64,000 nt of DNA from Phytoactinopolyspora alkaliphila (GCF_010550695.1 NZ_JAAGOB010000013.1:113354-177353), one strand, 5' to 3'; positions 25,886 through 35,848 are shown, counted from the stretch's first letter. Made by a program: numbers and translations. The notes: generated by a model from the letters alone, not told the origin.

Positions 25886-27055
25886 TCACCCAGTGCTGGT
25901 TACTGCGTCGACGAGCCGCTCCATCTCGTCCTCGGTGTTGTAGTAGTGCGGCGACGCGCGGACGGCCTCCTTGGCTGCCCTGGAGTCGTACTGTTGCTCG
26001 TCGCCGTGGGTGACGCTGACGTTGATACCTTGCTCCAGCAGCATGTCGCGGATCTGCAGGGAATCGCGGCCGTCGACGGTGAACGTCGTGATCCCGGACT
26101 TCTTCTCGCCTCGGTCCCACAGCTCGACGCCGGGTTCGGCGGCGAGCCGCTCGCGCAGCATGGCGGCCAGGTGAGTGATCCGCTCCTCGATGGCGTCGAC
26201 GCCGAGTGCGGCGGCGTAGTCGGCGGCCACGCCGAGCCCTATCTGACCTGCGACATAGCGCTCCCAGGTCTCGAATCTGCGCGCGTCGTCGCGCATCTTG
26301 TAGGTGTCGGGCGCCGTCCATTCGGCCGACCGCATGTCGAGGAACGGTGGTTCCAGAGTGGTGACGACGTCGTGGCGCACGTACAGGAATCCGGTGCCGC
26401 GCGGCCCCCGCAAAAACTTCCGGCCCGTGCTGGAGAGCATGTCGCAGCCGATCTCGGTGACGTCGATGGCCAGCTGTCCCACCGACTGACACGCGTCCAG
26501 GAGGTACAGCACGTCGGATTCGCGGCACAGGCGGCCTACTTCGGCCGCCGGATTGACCAGGCCGTTGTGGGTAGGAACGTGGTTGATGGCGACGAGGCGG
26601 ATGTCACCCTGGCGTAGCTCTTCGGCGAGATGTTCCACCGACAGCTGGCCGTGCTCGTCGTCCGGGACGACGTCGACCCGCACGCCGTACCGGCGGGCCA
26701 CCTGCTGAAAGGCGATACCGTTGCTCGAGTACTCCGTGGTGGTGGTGAGAATGCGATCGCCGTCGCGGAGCGGGATCGAGTAGAAGGCCATGTCCCACGC
26801 CCGGGTGGCGTTCTCGACGAACGCGATCTCCCCGGGCTGGGCTCCGATCAGACCGGCGACCGCCGGATAGAAGCGCTGCGTGCGTTCGGCGGCGCGATGG
26901 TAGGCCTCATAGCCGCCGGTAGTGGCCTCCAGCTGGAAATGCTCCGACACGGCATCGATGACCGGCTGCGGCATGAGCGCGGCTCCGGCATTGTTCAGAT
27001 GGACGACCGTGGCACAGCCAGGGGTCTCCGCACGCACCTTCTCCACGTCGATCAC
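25886..27055 (-). CDS. Class V aminotransferase (cysteine desulfurase / isopenicillin-N-epimerase-like)
   Basis: A 389-residue PLP enzyme. LNNAGAALMP near the N-terminus, FVENATRAWDMA, NHVPTHNGLVNPA, the cofactor-ring aspartate D188 in LLDACQS and the Schiff-base lysine K213 in STGRKFLRGPRGTGFLY are all in place. No catalytic loop cysteine typical of SufS/IscS is evident, so a lyase, epimerase or aminotransferase role is more likely than sulfur transfer. Substrate unknown. About 50 bp separate it from the DUF1772 gene on the same strand. Confidence 0.9.
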   Translation of the reverse strand: MIDVEKVRAETPGCATVVHLNNAGAALMPQPVIDAVSEHFQLEATTGGYEAYHRAAERTQRFYPAVAGLIGAQPGEIAFVENATRAWDMAFYSIPLRDGDRILTTTTEYSSNGIAFQQVARRYGVRVDVVPDDEHGQLSVEHLAEELRQGDIRLVAINHVPTHNGLVNPAAEVGRLCRESDVLYLLDACQSVGQLAIDVTEIGCDMLSSTGRKFLRGPRGTGFLYVRHDVVTTLEPPFLDMRSAEWTAPDTYKMRDDARRFETWERYVAGQIGLGVAADYAAALGVDAIEERITHLAAMLRERLAAEPGVELWDRGEKKSGITTFTVDGRDSLQIRDMLLEQGINVSVTHGDEQQYDSRAAKEAVRASPHYYNTEDEMERLVDAVTSTG

Positions 27056-27107
27056 AACGGCGCCCTCCTCGTCGGCTCATGGACCGGTGTACCCACTCTG
27101 GCTGACG

Positions 27108-27590
27108 CTACGTCGCCAGGGCGACAGTCAGCAGGGCGGCCGCGGCGAGACAAGCGGCGGCCCGGAGATGATTGCCCGTTGTCCAGCTGGACAGGTAGCC
27201 GGCCCAGCGCTCCTGCGCCTCCGGTGCCTTCGGGTCCACATCGGCCAGGGCGTTGTTCCGTGGCACGTGGAAACCGGCCGTCAATGCGAAATTGCCGGCC
27301 AGGAACACCACACTCCCGGCCAGGACGAGGGCCGCGGCGTCCTCGCCCCAGTTCGCGACGGAGACCACGATCAGCACGAGGCTGAGCACGGTGGGGAGGA
27401 AGAACGCCGTCATGAACCACGGCCTGACCGCGGCGGCGTTGATGGCCTGCATCGCCGCGACGGCCGATGCGGACGGAAGCCGTGCGAGCGCGGGCATCAC
27501 CATCACCGAGAACACGAAATAGGACCCTGCCATCAGACCGGAAAGCACAGCCGTGACGAGGGTCAACGCATAGACGAAGCCATCCATCAT
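27108..27590 (-). CDS. DUF1772 (anthrone oxygenase-like) membrane protein
   Basis: A 160-residue protein with four predicted membrane helices: VYALTLVTAVLSGLMAGSYF at residues ~6-25, then near 57-80, 85-107 and 138-158. The NFALTAGFHVPRNNAL segment is the hallmark of DUF1772, a family that includes fungal anthrone oxygenases, while bacterial members have no settled role. The double Met start (27590/27587) leaves the exact start open. It lies downstream of an MMPL transporter gene on the same strand with a 20-bp gap. Confidence 0.88.
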   Translation of the reverse strand: MMDGFVYALTLVTAVLSGLMAGSYFVFSVMVMPALARLPSASAVAAMQAINAAAVRPWFMTAFFLPTVLSLVLIVVSVANWGEDAAALVLAGSVVFLAGNFALTAGFHVPRNNALADVDPKAPEAQERWAGYLSSWTTGNHLRAAACLAAAALLTVALAT

Positions 27591-27610
27591 CGGGGTAGCT
27601 TCTCACGAAG

Positions 27611-29683
27611 CTAGCTGGTGCGGGACATGCTCGACGGCCACCAGGCTCGGGCGCCGATCTCGTAGAGCAGGCCGGGCACGACGAGCGAGCGCACGATGAG
27701 CGTGTCGATCAGCACGCCGACGGCGACGATGAAGGCCAGCTGGACGAGGAAGAGCAGCGGAATCACCGACAGCGCCGCGAACGTCGCGGCCAGCACGATC
27801 CCCGCCGAAGTGATCACGCCTCCGGTGACGCGCAGCCCCTCCAGGACGCCCGGCCGGGTGCTCCGGCGCATGCTTTCTTCGCGGATGCGGGTGGAGAGAA
27901 AGATGTTGTAGTCGATGCCGAGCGCCACCAGGAACACGAAGGCGAACAGGGGCACCACCGGATCCGCGCCCGGGAAGCCGAAGACATGGTTGAACGCCAC
28001 GGCGGAGATGCCGAGGGTCGACAGGTAGGAGACCACCGTCGTGGCGACCAGAAGCAGTGGCGCCACCACCGAGCGCAGCAGGAGCATCAGGATGAGCGTG
28101 ATGACGACGAGGACGATCGGGATGATGGTCCACAGGTCGCGGGTGGCGGTGGTGCGGGTGTCGAGGTCGGCGGCGGTCTCCCCACCCACGAGCACCCGCG
28201 GGTCGGCCTCCGTCAGCGCGTCGCGTAGCCGCTCGACGGTGGCGATCGCCGCGTCCGAATCCGGCGCCGCCGTCAAGGTGGCCTCCAGCTCGCTGATCTC
28301 ACGCCCGTCGACCACGGCCGTGTCGTCGCCCACGGACACCGAGGCGATTCCGTCGTCGGCTTCCAAAATGCTCTCGAGCTCGGCCGCGCGATCAGCGCCG
28401 CCGATGACCACGACGGGGCTTCCTGAACCGGCCGGAAAGAGCTCGCCGAGAGCGTCCTGGCCGGTGACCGATTCGGGGTTGCCGAGGAGGAACTCCGACT
28501 CCGGGACGCCGGACGCCTTGAAGGTCGGCGCCAGGGCGGCCGCCACCACCAGGACGAGCAGGCTGGAGAGCCAGAACCGCCGGGGATGGCGGCCAGTAGC
28601 GGCCGCAAGCCGCGCCCAGCCGCGATGGTCCTCGCTGCGGGCGGGCGCGCCTTCTCCGCCGGCTTCTCCGGCCGGCCGCGGGACGAACGGGACGAACGCC
28701 AGCCGTCCGGTGAGCGCCAGCAGGGCTGGGAGGAACGTCAGCGACGCCAGCACGGCGCAGACGATGCCCACGCTCGCCACCGGGCCGAGTGCCTTGTTGG
28801 AGTTGAGGTCGGAGAGCAGAAGACACAGCAGACCGGCGATGACCGTGCTCGCGGATGCGAGAATCGGCTCGACGACGCCCCGCACAGCGCGCCTCAGCGC
28901 GGTGATCACATCTGATTCGTGGCGTAGCCCGTCGCGATACCGGGCGATGAGGAGCAGCGCGTAGTCGGTCGCCGCGCCGATCACCAGGATGAACAAGATC
29001 CCCTGGGCCTGCCCGTTCAGGGTGATCCAGCCCGCGTCGGCCATGGCGTAGACCGCGACGACGGACGTGGCGAGTGCGCCGATCGAGCTCATCAAGACGA
29101 GCAGGGGGAGGAACGGGCTGCGGTATACGACGAGGAGGATGACGAAGACGGCTGACACGGCAACGACCAGGAGAATCCCGTCGATGCCGGAGAAGGCCTC
29201 GGACAAATCGGCCGCGAAGCCGGCTGGCCCGGTCACCTGAAGCACGATCCCCGGTGGGCCGCCGGCCAGGACGGCGCGGATCTCGCCTACCACCTCGCCG
29301 GCGTCACCCTGGACGGCGGCGAATGCCTGCACCCCGGCAGGTGAATCGTCCACCATGCGCTCCGACGGAATTGGCGGGGAGACCTCACCCACGCCCTCCA
29401 GTTCGCCAACCTGGCTGAGCAGCTCTTCCAGGGACCGCAGATCGGACGGCGTGAGGCCGTCGTCCGCGGTGGCGACCACGATGGCGGGGGGCGCGGCGTC
29501 GTCGTCGAACCGCCGCTGGATCTCGGCGACCTGAGTCGATTCCGCGCTGTCCGGGAGGAAATCGGCTTGCGACTGGGATTGCACCTCGGAGAGCTTGCCG
29601 AAGAACGGGCCTCCGGCTCCGGCAAGGGCGAGCCAGGCGAGAATCAGGATGGCCGGGAACAGCCACCGCGTTGTCCACCGCAT
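27611..29683 (-). CDS. MMPL family RND-type membrane transporter
   Basis: A 690-residue protein with 11-12 membrane helices in the MMPL layout: an N-terminal helix, a periplasmic domain (residues ~30-165), five helices, a cytoplasmic Arg/Glu/Gly-rich linker, a second periplasmic domain (~405-500), then five helices. The proton-relay motifs GAATDYALLLIARYRD and LVALGIDYNIFLSTRIREE are both present, as expected for a proton-driven exporter. Family members export lipids, siderophores or drugs. A divergent ROK regulator gene begins 187 bp away. Confidence 0.92.
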   Translation of the reverse strand: MRWTTRWLFPAILILAWLALAGAGGPFFGKLSEVQSQSQADFLPDSAESTQVAEIQRRFDDDAAPPAIVVATADDGLTPSDLRSLEELLSQVGELEGVGEVSPPIPSERMVDDSPAGVQAFAAVQGDAGEVVGEIRAVLAGGPPGIVLQVTGPAGFAADLSEAFSGIDGILLVVAVSAVFVILLVVYRSPFLPLLVLMSSIGALATSVVAVYAMADAGWITLNGQAQGILFILVIGAATDYALLLIARYRDGLRHESDVITALRRAVRGVVEPILASASTVIAGLLCLLLSDLNSNKALGPVASVGIVCAVLASLTFLPALLALTGRLAFVPFVPRPAGEAGGEGAPARSEDHRGWARLAAATGRHPRRFWLSSLLVLVVAAALAPTFKASGVPESEFLLGNPESVTGQDALGELFPAGSGSPVVVIGGADRAAELESILEADDGIASVSVGDDTAVVDGREISELEATLTAAPDSDAAIATVERLRDALTEADPRVLVGGETAADLDTRTTATRDLWTIIPIVLVVITLILMLLLRSVVAPLLLVATTVVSYLSTLGISAVAFNHVFGFPGADPVVPLFAFVFLVALGIDYNIFLSTRIREESMRRSTRPGVLEGLRVTGGVITSAGIVLAATFAALSVIPLLFLVQLAFIVAVGVLIDTLIVRSLVVPGLLYEIGARAWWPSSMSRTS

Positions 29684-29870
29684 GTCTCGCCTCCGTCGAT
29701 GGCCAGCCTACGCCACGTGAACGGTGAGCCGGGCGGCCAATGTGCTGACGGAGCACGGGACACCGGACAGCCGTGCCGCGGTGCGCTGGGAGGCGAGCCG
29801 GCGGGGGATGATGTCTATGGCGCGCCCGGCGCCGTCCCGCATCCGGCGGCTGACGTGGCAAGATGAATGA

Positions 29871-31067
29871 ATGGCACATACCCTGGCCGGCCGGGCGGAG
29901 ACCCCCACTCAGGCAAAGGTTCTGAAGCTGCTCCGCGACGAAGGACCGTTCTCCCGTGTTCAGCTGGCAGACCGCCTCGGCGTGTCTCGCACCACGATGG
30001 CCAGTGAGGTGAACCGGCTCACCGAACTGGGGCTGGCCGAGGGCGCGGGACCGGCGGCGTCTCGCGGCGGACGCCGCTCGACACTGGTGGATCTCTCTTC
30101 GGACCTGCGGTTCGTGGGTATCGACATCGGTGCCACGTCGATCTCGGTGGCGGTGACCGACGGACGGCTCGCGGTCCTCGGTGATCGGCAGCACGTGGAT
30201 ATGGACGTGCGGCTCGGACCCGAGCATGTGCTGGGCGCCGCACTGGAGCTGACACGCAAGCTGCTGGCGGAGCACCGCATCGATCGCCCGTCTGGCGTGG
30301 GCGTCGGCGTCCCCGGTCCGGTTGACTTCCACAGCGGGGTGCCCGTCTCGCCTCCCATCATGCCCGGCTGGGACGGGTATCCGGTGCGCGACGCCGTGGC
30401 ACGCGAGCTCGGCTGTCCGGCGCTACTCGACAACGACGTGAACCTCATGGCCCTGGGGGAGGAGCACTCCGGTGTCGCCAAGTCGGTGCCGTCGTTCCTT
30501 TTCGTCAAGATCGGGACCGGTATCGGCTGTGGCATCGTGATCGGCGGTGAGCTCTATCGAGGTGTGGACGGCTGCGCCGGCGACATCGGGCATATCCGGG
30601 TGGAAGAGTTCGGCCCTACGTGTGCGTGCGGGAACAGCGGCTGCCTGGAGGCGTACTTCGGTGGCTCGGCGCTGGCGCGGGACGCGATGGCGGCCGTGCG
30701 CGGCGGGCGCTCCCCCGCGCTGGCCGCGCTGCTGGAAGAGAAGGGAGAGCTCAGCGCCGAAGATGTCGCACTGGCCGTGGCTCAGGGCGACGCGCACGCG
30801 GTGCAGATCATCCGGGACGGCGGTCACCGGGTCGGCTGGGTGCTGGCGAGTCTGGTCTCCTTCTTCAACCCGGGCCTGATCGTCATCGGCGGACGGGTGG
30901 CGCGTCTGGGACACCCACTGCTGGCTGAGATCCGGGGGGTGGTGTACCGCCGTTCGCTTCCATTGGCCACGGGAAATCTCCCGGTGGTTCTCAGTGAGAT
31001 GGGCGACGACGCGGGCGTCGTGGGCGCGGCCGCGATGATCAGCGAGGCCGTGTACGCCGCCGCTTGA
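29871..31067 (+). CDS. ROK family transcriptional regulator
   Basis: A 398-residue protein. An N-terminal winged HTH (FSRVQLADRLGVSRTTMASEVNRL) precedes a sugar-kinase-like ROK domain: GIDIGATSISVAVTDG, LLDNDVNLMALGEE, VKIGTGIGCGIVIGGELY and the zinc-site CACGNSGCLEAY. As in NagC/XylR-type repressors, it should sense a sugar. It is followed on the same strand by the Tat-exported isomerase and sugar-dehydrogenase genes, whose own promoter is preceded by a good inverted repeat that this protein may bind. Confidence 0.92.
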   Translation: MAHTLAGRAETPTQAKVLKLLRDEGPFSRVQLADRLGVSRTTMASEVNRLTELGLAEGAGPAASRGGRRSTLVDLSSDLRFVGIDIGATSISVAVTDGRLAVLGDRQHVDMDVRLGPEHVLGAALELTRKLLAEHRIDRPSGVGVGVPGPVDFHSGVPVSPPIMPGWDGYPVRDAVARELGCPALLDNDVNLMALGEEHSGVAKSVPSFLFVKIGTGIGCGIVIGGELYRGVDGCAGDIGHIRVEEFGPTCACGNSGCLEAYFGGSALARDAMAAVRGGRSPALAALLEEKGELSAEDVALAVAQGDAHAVQIIRDGGHRVGWVLASLVSFFNPGLIVIGGRVARLGHPLLAEIRGVVYRRSLPLATGNLPVVLSEMGDDAGVVGAAAMISEAVYAAA

Positions 31068-31151
31068 GTTCGCCGGCATCCACCAGGAACCACCCTGTAC
31101 ATGTGACGTACGCGGACCTTCGCGTGCCCGACAAATGACGAACCCCAACAG

Positions 31152-31176
31152 TCTTTCGAAATTATCTTGCGAAAGA
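31152..31176. promoter_or_regulatory. Inverted repeat upstream of the isomerase promoter
   Basis: TCTTTCG-N11-CGAAAGA, a 7-11-7 perfect inverted repeat that ends 13 bp before the -35 box. Spacing and position suit a dimeric regulator; the adjacent ROK protein is the first candidate. Confidence 0.55.
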
Positions 31177-31189
31177 TGCACGGAAACTA

Positions 31190-31218
31190 TTGACCCGGCG
31201 TCCACGCAACTCTATGTT
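31190..31218 (+). promoter_or_regulatory. Promoter of the isomerase / sugar dehydrogenase genes
   Basis: TTGACC is followed after exactly 17 nt by TATGTT, close to the housekeeping consensus. It gives a leader of about 110 nt before the ATG at 31336. Confidence 0.7.
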
Positions 31219-31335
31219 TCATCATCATCCAGACAAGCGGGGCGCTGGTTGAAGGGGGGAAGTCGACACACTCGCGTATTCGCTCCCACGCGTCGTTCCT
31301 TGCGTCTTCGGTCTCACTCAACGAGGAGAACCCAC

Positions 31336-32289
31336 ATGGCACGTCCGGAGATCAATCGACGGCAGTTCCTGCGTGCGGTCGCAGGCACCACAGCGGCAGT
31401 CGGCGCCGCGGCACTGGCCGGACCCGGGTTGGGCGTCGCCAACGCGGCCAACGGTGTGCTGATTCCGCGCGGCAAGATCGGCATCCAGCTGTTCACCATC
31501 CGCAATCTCGTCAGCTCGCTCGGCTTCCGGGCCGTGTTCGAGGAGTTGTCCCGGATGGGGTACCGGCAGATTGAGTTCGCCGGCTACACCTCGCCGGCGG
31601 AGCCGGGAATCACACCGGCGCAGATCCGTCAGCTGCTCGACGACAACGGCCTGCAGGGCATCGGCGGGCACCGCGGACTGAACAACTTCCGCAATGACAT
31701 GCAGGCTGAGCTGGACATCGCGGAGACACTCGGCTTGCCGTACATCGGCACGGCGAACGAGCCCGTTTCGTCGGCCAACCGGACTGTGGCCGGGTACCAG
31801 GCGGCCGCCGAGGAGTTCAACCGGTTCGGTGCGGCGGCGGCCGAACGCGGCATCAAGTGGTACCACCACAATCACCAGAACGAGTTCCGCTTCGCCAACG
31901 ACGACCCCAGTGTGCGTCTGTACGACCTGCTGCTGTCCGAAACCGACCCGAAGCTGGTCTACCTGGAGATGGACATCTACTGGGCGCACGTCGGCCAGCA
32001 CATCGCCCCGGGTTTCGAGCCGGCCGACTACGTCCGGAACAACATCCGTCGCTATCCGCTGTTCCACGCCAAGGACGGCGAGCGGGCACAGAACACCAAC
32101 GGCTACAACATCGTCGAGTTCGGCGCCGGTGACATCGACTATGCCGGATTCTTCCGGAGCATCGGCGCCAAGGGCCCGCACTACTCCCTGTACGAGCAGG
32201 ACAACGCCCCGAATACGCCGGCGGAGCTCGGTGGCGCGTTCGGCGCCGCGGAGCGCAGCTACCAGGCCATGTCGGGCCTTCGCGGCTAA
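31336..32289 (+). CDS. Tat-exported sugar phosphate isomerase/epimerase-like TIM-barrel protein
   Basis: A 317-residue protein. The twin-arginine signal INRRQFLRAVAGTTAAVGAA, with processing near VANAANG, marks export of the folded protein. The mature part is an AP-endonuclease-2/xylose-isomerase-like barrel: IGIQLFTIRNLV, GYRQIEFAGY, WYHHNHQNEF, YLEMDIYWAHVG and HAKDGERAQ supply the typical metal-binding His, Glu and Asp. Export of such a fold occurs in sugar-catabolic clusters with secreted dehydrogenases. AACGAGGAGAAC precedes the ATG. The dehydrogenase gene follows after 170 bp. Confidence 0.9.
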   Translation: MARPEINRRQFLRAVAGTTAAVGAAALAGPGLGVANAANGVLIPRGKIGIQLFTIRNLVSSLGFRAVFEELSRMGYRQIEFAGYTSPAEPGITPAQIRQLLDDNGLQGIGGHRGLNNFRNDMQAELDIAETLGLPYIGTANEPVSSANRTVAGYQAAAEEFNRFGAAAAERGIKWYHHNHQNEFRFANDDPSVRLYDLLLSETDPKLVYLEMDIYWAHVGQHIAPGFEPADYVRNNIRRYPLFHAKDGERAQNTNGYNIVEFGAGDIDYAGFFRSIGAKGPHYSLYEQDNAPNTPAELGGAFGAAERSYQAMSGLRG

Positions 32290-32459
32290 CCAGACGGCGA
32301 TTCCGCGCGACCGCTCAGATACCGGTAGCGCGCGACGAACACCTTCAAGTGCGGCTCACTGCGACCGCGGCCCGTTTCCGTTTCCAGTCAGCACGTGAAC
32401 GCGGCCGCCGTGAGCCGGCTTCTTCTGCATGCAGCCCTCATCGATGAGAGGACCACACC

Positions 32460-35400
32460 GTGCATTCTAGACCGTCCCTGCTCGCCAGAACCTTGCTGGC
32501 AGCGCTGCTGCCTGCGGCCGCGCTCGCGTTCGCCGTCCCGGCGGCGGCTCACGAAGGCCACGAGCACGCTCTGGACTGGAACAACTACGAGAAGATCCTG
32601 CTGACCAAGGACACCGGCGAGCCGATCGATCTGGCTGTGCTGCCGGACTCGCGGGTGCTGCACACCGCGCGCAACGGCGATATCCGGCTCACCGACCCAG
32701 GAACCGGCATCACGAGCGTCATCAACACCATAGACGTGTACGCGAACTCGGAAGACGGCCTGCAGACCATCGCCCTGGACCCGGACTTCGAAGAGAACCA
32801 GTGGGTCTATCTTTTCTACGCTCCGCGGGCGATGGACGCGCCGTATCCCGAGACCACACCGTCGGGCAACGCGCCGACATCCCTTCCCGCAGGCCAGACA
32901 GAGGCGTTCTGGGAGCAGTGGAAGGGCTACAACCTCCTGGCCCGGTTCAAGTGGGACGAGGAGACGAATTCGCTGGACCTGTCGTCCCAGCAGGACATCA
33001 TCAAGGTCGAGGTGCAGCGGGGGCAGTGCTGTCACGTAGCGGGCGACATCGCTTTCGACGAGGACGGCAACCTGTACCTGGCTACCGGCGACAACACGCC
33101 GGCCAGTGCCCCCGGCGCGAACGGCTTCGCACCCAACAACGACGCTCCGGGCGTCAACCCCGGGATGGACGCTCGTCGCGGCGCGGGCAACAGCAACGAT
33201 CTGCGCGGCGCGATCCTGCGGATCAATGTTCAGGAAGACGGCTCCTACACCATTCCCGACGGTAACCTCTTCGAACCAGGGACCGAGGGTACCCGGCCCG
33301 AGATCTACGTGATGGGCCTGCGCAACCCATTCCGGATCGACTACGACGCCCAGTCCGGCGCCCTGGTCTGGGGCGACTACGGTCCCGACGCCGGATCGCC
33401 GAACGCGCAGCGCGGCCCGATGGGCTTCGTCGAGTGGCAGAGCACCACCGATCCGATCAATGCCGGCTGGCCCTACTGTCACGGCCCCAACGCGAACTAC
33501 AACGAGTGGGACTTCGCCACGGCTACGCCGGGCGAGTGGTTCGACTGCGACGCGGGCGCGGTGAACAACTCGCGGTGGAATACCGGCTTGAGCCAGTTGC
33601 CGCCCGCGACCGCACCGCAGCTCTACTACGGCGACAACGACACGCACCAGCCGTGGCCCGAACTGACCAACTTCGGGGCCGGCAGCGGGCAGGGCCCGAT
33701 GGGCGGACCGGTCTACCGGCACGACCCGCACAACGAGTCCGCGTCCGCGTTCCCCGAGTACTGGGACGGTAAGGCATTCTTCGGCGAGTTCTCTCAGGAC
33801 TACGTGGCCACCTTCACGCTGGACCTCGCCGCGAACGGGCCGGTGACGGAGATCATCGACTTCCTCCCGAACTCGCACCTCAACTCGGTGGTGCAGCCGC
33901 CATGGGACAACCCGATGGATCTGGAGTTCGGCCCCGACGGCTCTCTGTACGTCCTGGAGTACGGCGACGGCTTCTTCCGGCAGAACCCGGATGCCGGGCT
34001 CTACCGCGTCGACTATGCGGAGGGAAACAAGTCGCCTCAGGCGCACATCTCCGCGGACCCGATCTCCAGCAGTGAGGCGCCGCTGCCGGTGAACTTCGAC
34101 GCGTCGCGGTCGCGCGATCCGGAGGGTGCTCCCCTCACGTATGACTGGGACTTCGACGGCAACGGCACGTATGACGCCGCGGGTGTCACGGTGAGCCATA
34201 CGTACACCGACCTGGGACGGTACGACGCCAGGCTGCGGGTCACCGACCCGTCCGGCAAGTTCGGTCTGACCACCGTCCAGATCTCGGTCGGCAACGTCGC
34301 TCCCGACGTGACTCTGAGCACTCCTGACGGCGGCTTCTTCGACTGGGGCCAGGCGGTTCCGGTGACTGTGGGCGTCAGCGACCCCGAGGACGGTGACGAG
34401 CCGGTCTGCTCGCGCGTGAACTGGGCCTTCGGCCTCGGGCACGACGAGCACGCACACCCGTTGAGCTCCGGAACCGGGTGCACATTCGGGGTGCCGACAC
34501 CGGTGGACGCTCCCGAGCACGGCGAGACGGAGAACATCTACGGCGTACTCGTCGTCGGCTACACCGACGAGGGCCACAACGGGGTTCCGCCGGCCCGCGG
34601 CGAGGCGTCGCTGATCCTCAACCCGAAGACGCAGCAGGCCGAGTGGTTCGACGATATGCAAGGCGTCGAGGTCACCGAGGACGAGACCGCACGTGGCCTG
34701 CGCAAGGTCACCTCGTTCGGCGCCGGCGACTGGATCGCGTTCGACCCGGTGAACTTCGAGGGCATCGACGCCATGGTCACCAGGGCCTCCGGCCGCGGCA
34801 CTCTCTCGCTGCGCTGGAACGACCCCAAGGCGCCGGCGTTCGCCACCGCGACGTTCCGGGATGGTGGCGGCTGGACCGAGGTGGAGACGGCCTTGTCCGG
34901 CGCACCGGAGGGCAGTGGCCGTCTCTACGTCACCTCGACCAGCGGCGTGGAGGTTGACGAGTTCGCCTTCACCGGTGACGGCATCGCCGATCTCACGCCG
35001 CCCGAGGTGAGCGTCACGCTCAACCCGGCCGAGCCGGACGGCGCCAACGGCTGGTACACAAGCAACGTCTCGGTCGCCGTCAACGCCACCGACAACGGCA
35101 CGGTGGCCAGCCGTCAGCGCTCGACCAACGGCGGCGCCACCTGGTCCAACGCCAACAACCCACTGACGGTGAGTGCGGAGGGCATCACCACCGTCCACTA
35201 CCGCGCCACGGACAACGGAGGCAATGTCTCCGAGGTCGGTGTGGTTGAGGTGAAGATCGACAAGACCGCTCCGACGGTTACGGTCAGCGGCGTCGACGAC
35301 GGCGCGGAGTATGCGGCCAGCGAGACGGTGGAGCTGGAGTTCGCCGCCAGTGATGCCACGTCGGGGATCGCCGCTGTGGAGGCGGAACTCGATGGCGAGC

Positions 35401-35780
35401 CGATCGAGGCGGGAGAGCTCGACCTCTGGACGCTGGCTGTCGGCGCGCACGAGCTGGTGGTGACGGCGACCGACGAGGCGGGGCACACGGCCGCTGAGAC
35501 GGTGGAGTTCACGGTGACCACATCCTTCGCGGATCTGGCGGCCATTGTCGACGGCTACCGTGCTGCAGGCGCCATCGAGCGGGACAGCGTGCCGGTGCTC
35601 CTGCACGCCAGGCTGGACAACGCCGCCAAGCACGCTGACGCCGGCCGTACCGCGCAGGCGGTCAGCGAGCTGGAGAAGGTCATCCGGACCGCCGGCGACC
35701 GCCGGTACGTGGTGGACGGCGATGCCCGCGACGTGCTGGTGCATCAGGCCGAGGCGCTGATCGGGCAGCTCTCCGGCTGA
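32460..35780 (+). CDS. Secreted multidomain glucose/sorbosone dehydrogenase-like protein
   Basis: A 1106-residue exported protein that starts at GTG 32460 and has a signal peptide cleaved near VPAAAHEGH. Domains in order: a GSDH-type beta-propeller (~35-515; DLAVLPDSRVLHTARNG, GQCCHVAGDIAFDEDGNLYL, VMGLRNPFRID), a PKD domain (~525-615; YDWDFDGNG), a linker beta region, a CBM6-like domain (~720-830), two Ig-like repeats (one with YRATDNGGNVSEV) and a C-terminal helical FIMAH-like domain (~1020-1106). The propeller normally uses PQQ to oxidise aldoses; whether it does here is unproven. The other modules suggest attachment to polysaccharide. Confidence 0.88.
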   Translation: MHSRPSLLARTLLAALLPAAALAFAVPAAAHEGHEHALDWNNYEKILLTKDTGEPIDLAVLPDSRVLHTARNGDIRLTDPGTGITSVINTIDVYANSEDGLQTIALDPDFEENQWVYLFYAPRAMDAPYPETTPSGNAPTSLPAGQTEAFWEQWKGYNLLARFKWDEETNSLDLSSQQDIIKVEVQRGQCCHVAGDIAFDEDGNLYLATGDNTPASAPGANGFAPNNDAPGVNPGMDARRGAGNSNDLRGAILRINVQEDGSYTIPDGNLFEPGTEGTRPEIYVMGLRNPFRIDYDAQSGALVWGDYGPDAGSPNAQRGPMGFVEWQSTTDPINAGWPYCHGPNANYNEWDFATATPGEWFDCDAGAVNNSRWNTGLSQLPPATAPQLYYGDNDTHQPWPELTNFGAGSGQGPMGGPVYRHDPHNESASAFPEYWDGKAFFGEFSQDYVATFTLDLAANGPVTEIIDFLPNSHLNSVVQPPWDNPMDLEFGPDGSLYVLEYGDGFFRQNPDAGLYRVDYAEGNKSPQAHISADPISSSEAPLPVNFDASRSRDPEGAPLTYDWDFDGNGTYDAAGVTVSHTYTDLGRYDARLRVTDPSGKFGLTTVQISVGNVAPDVTLSTPDGGFFDWGQAVPVTVGVSDPEDGDEPVCSRVNWAFGLGHDEHAHPLSSGTGCTFGVPTPVDAPEHGETENIYGVLVVGYTDEGHNGVPPARGEASLILNPKTQQAEWFDDMQGVEVTEDETARGLRKVTSFGAGDWIAFDPVNFEGIDAMVTRASGRGTLSLRWNDPKAPAFATATFRDGGGWTEVETALSGAPEGSGRLYVTSTSGVEVDEFAFTGDGIADLTPPEVSVTLNPAEPDGANGWYTSNVSVAVNATDNGTVASRQRSTNGGATWSNANNPLTVSAEGITTVHYRATDNGGNVSEVGVVEVKIDKTAPTVTVSGVDDGAEYAASETVELEFAASDATSGIAAVEAELDGEPIEAGELDLWTLAVGAHELVVTATDEAGHTAAETVEFTVTTSFADLAAIVDGYRAAGAIERDSVPVLLHARLDNAAKHADAGRTAQAVSELEKVIRTAGDRRYVVDGDARDVLVHQAEALIGQLSG

Positions 35781-35837
35781 GGTGCCCCGAGGGCGGCCGG
35801 CACGCAACCCTGCATGCCGGCCGCCACCGGGTGATGT

Positions 35838-35848
35838 TTGTCCAACAA
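35838..35848. promoter_or_regulatory. Upstream ROK operator half-site candidate
   Basis: TTGT-CCA-ACAA, a short inverted repeat that shares TTTGTCC with the operator at 35922-35942, about 90 bp upstream of it. Two such sites would allow cooperative or looped binding. Confidence 0.35.
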
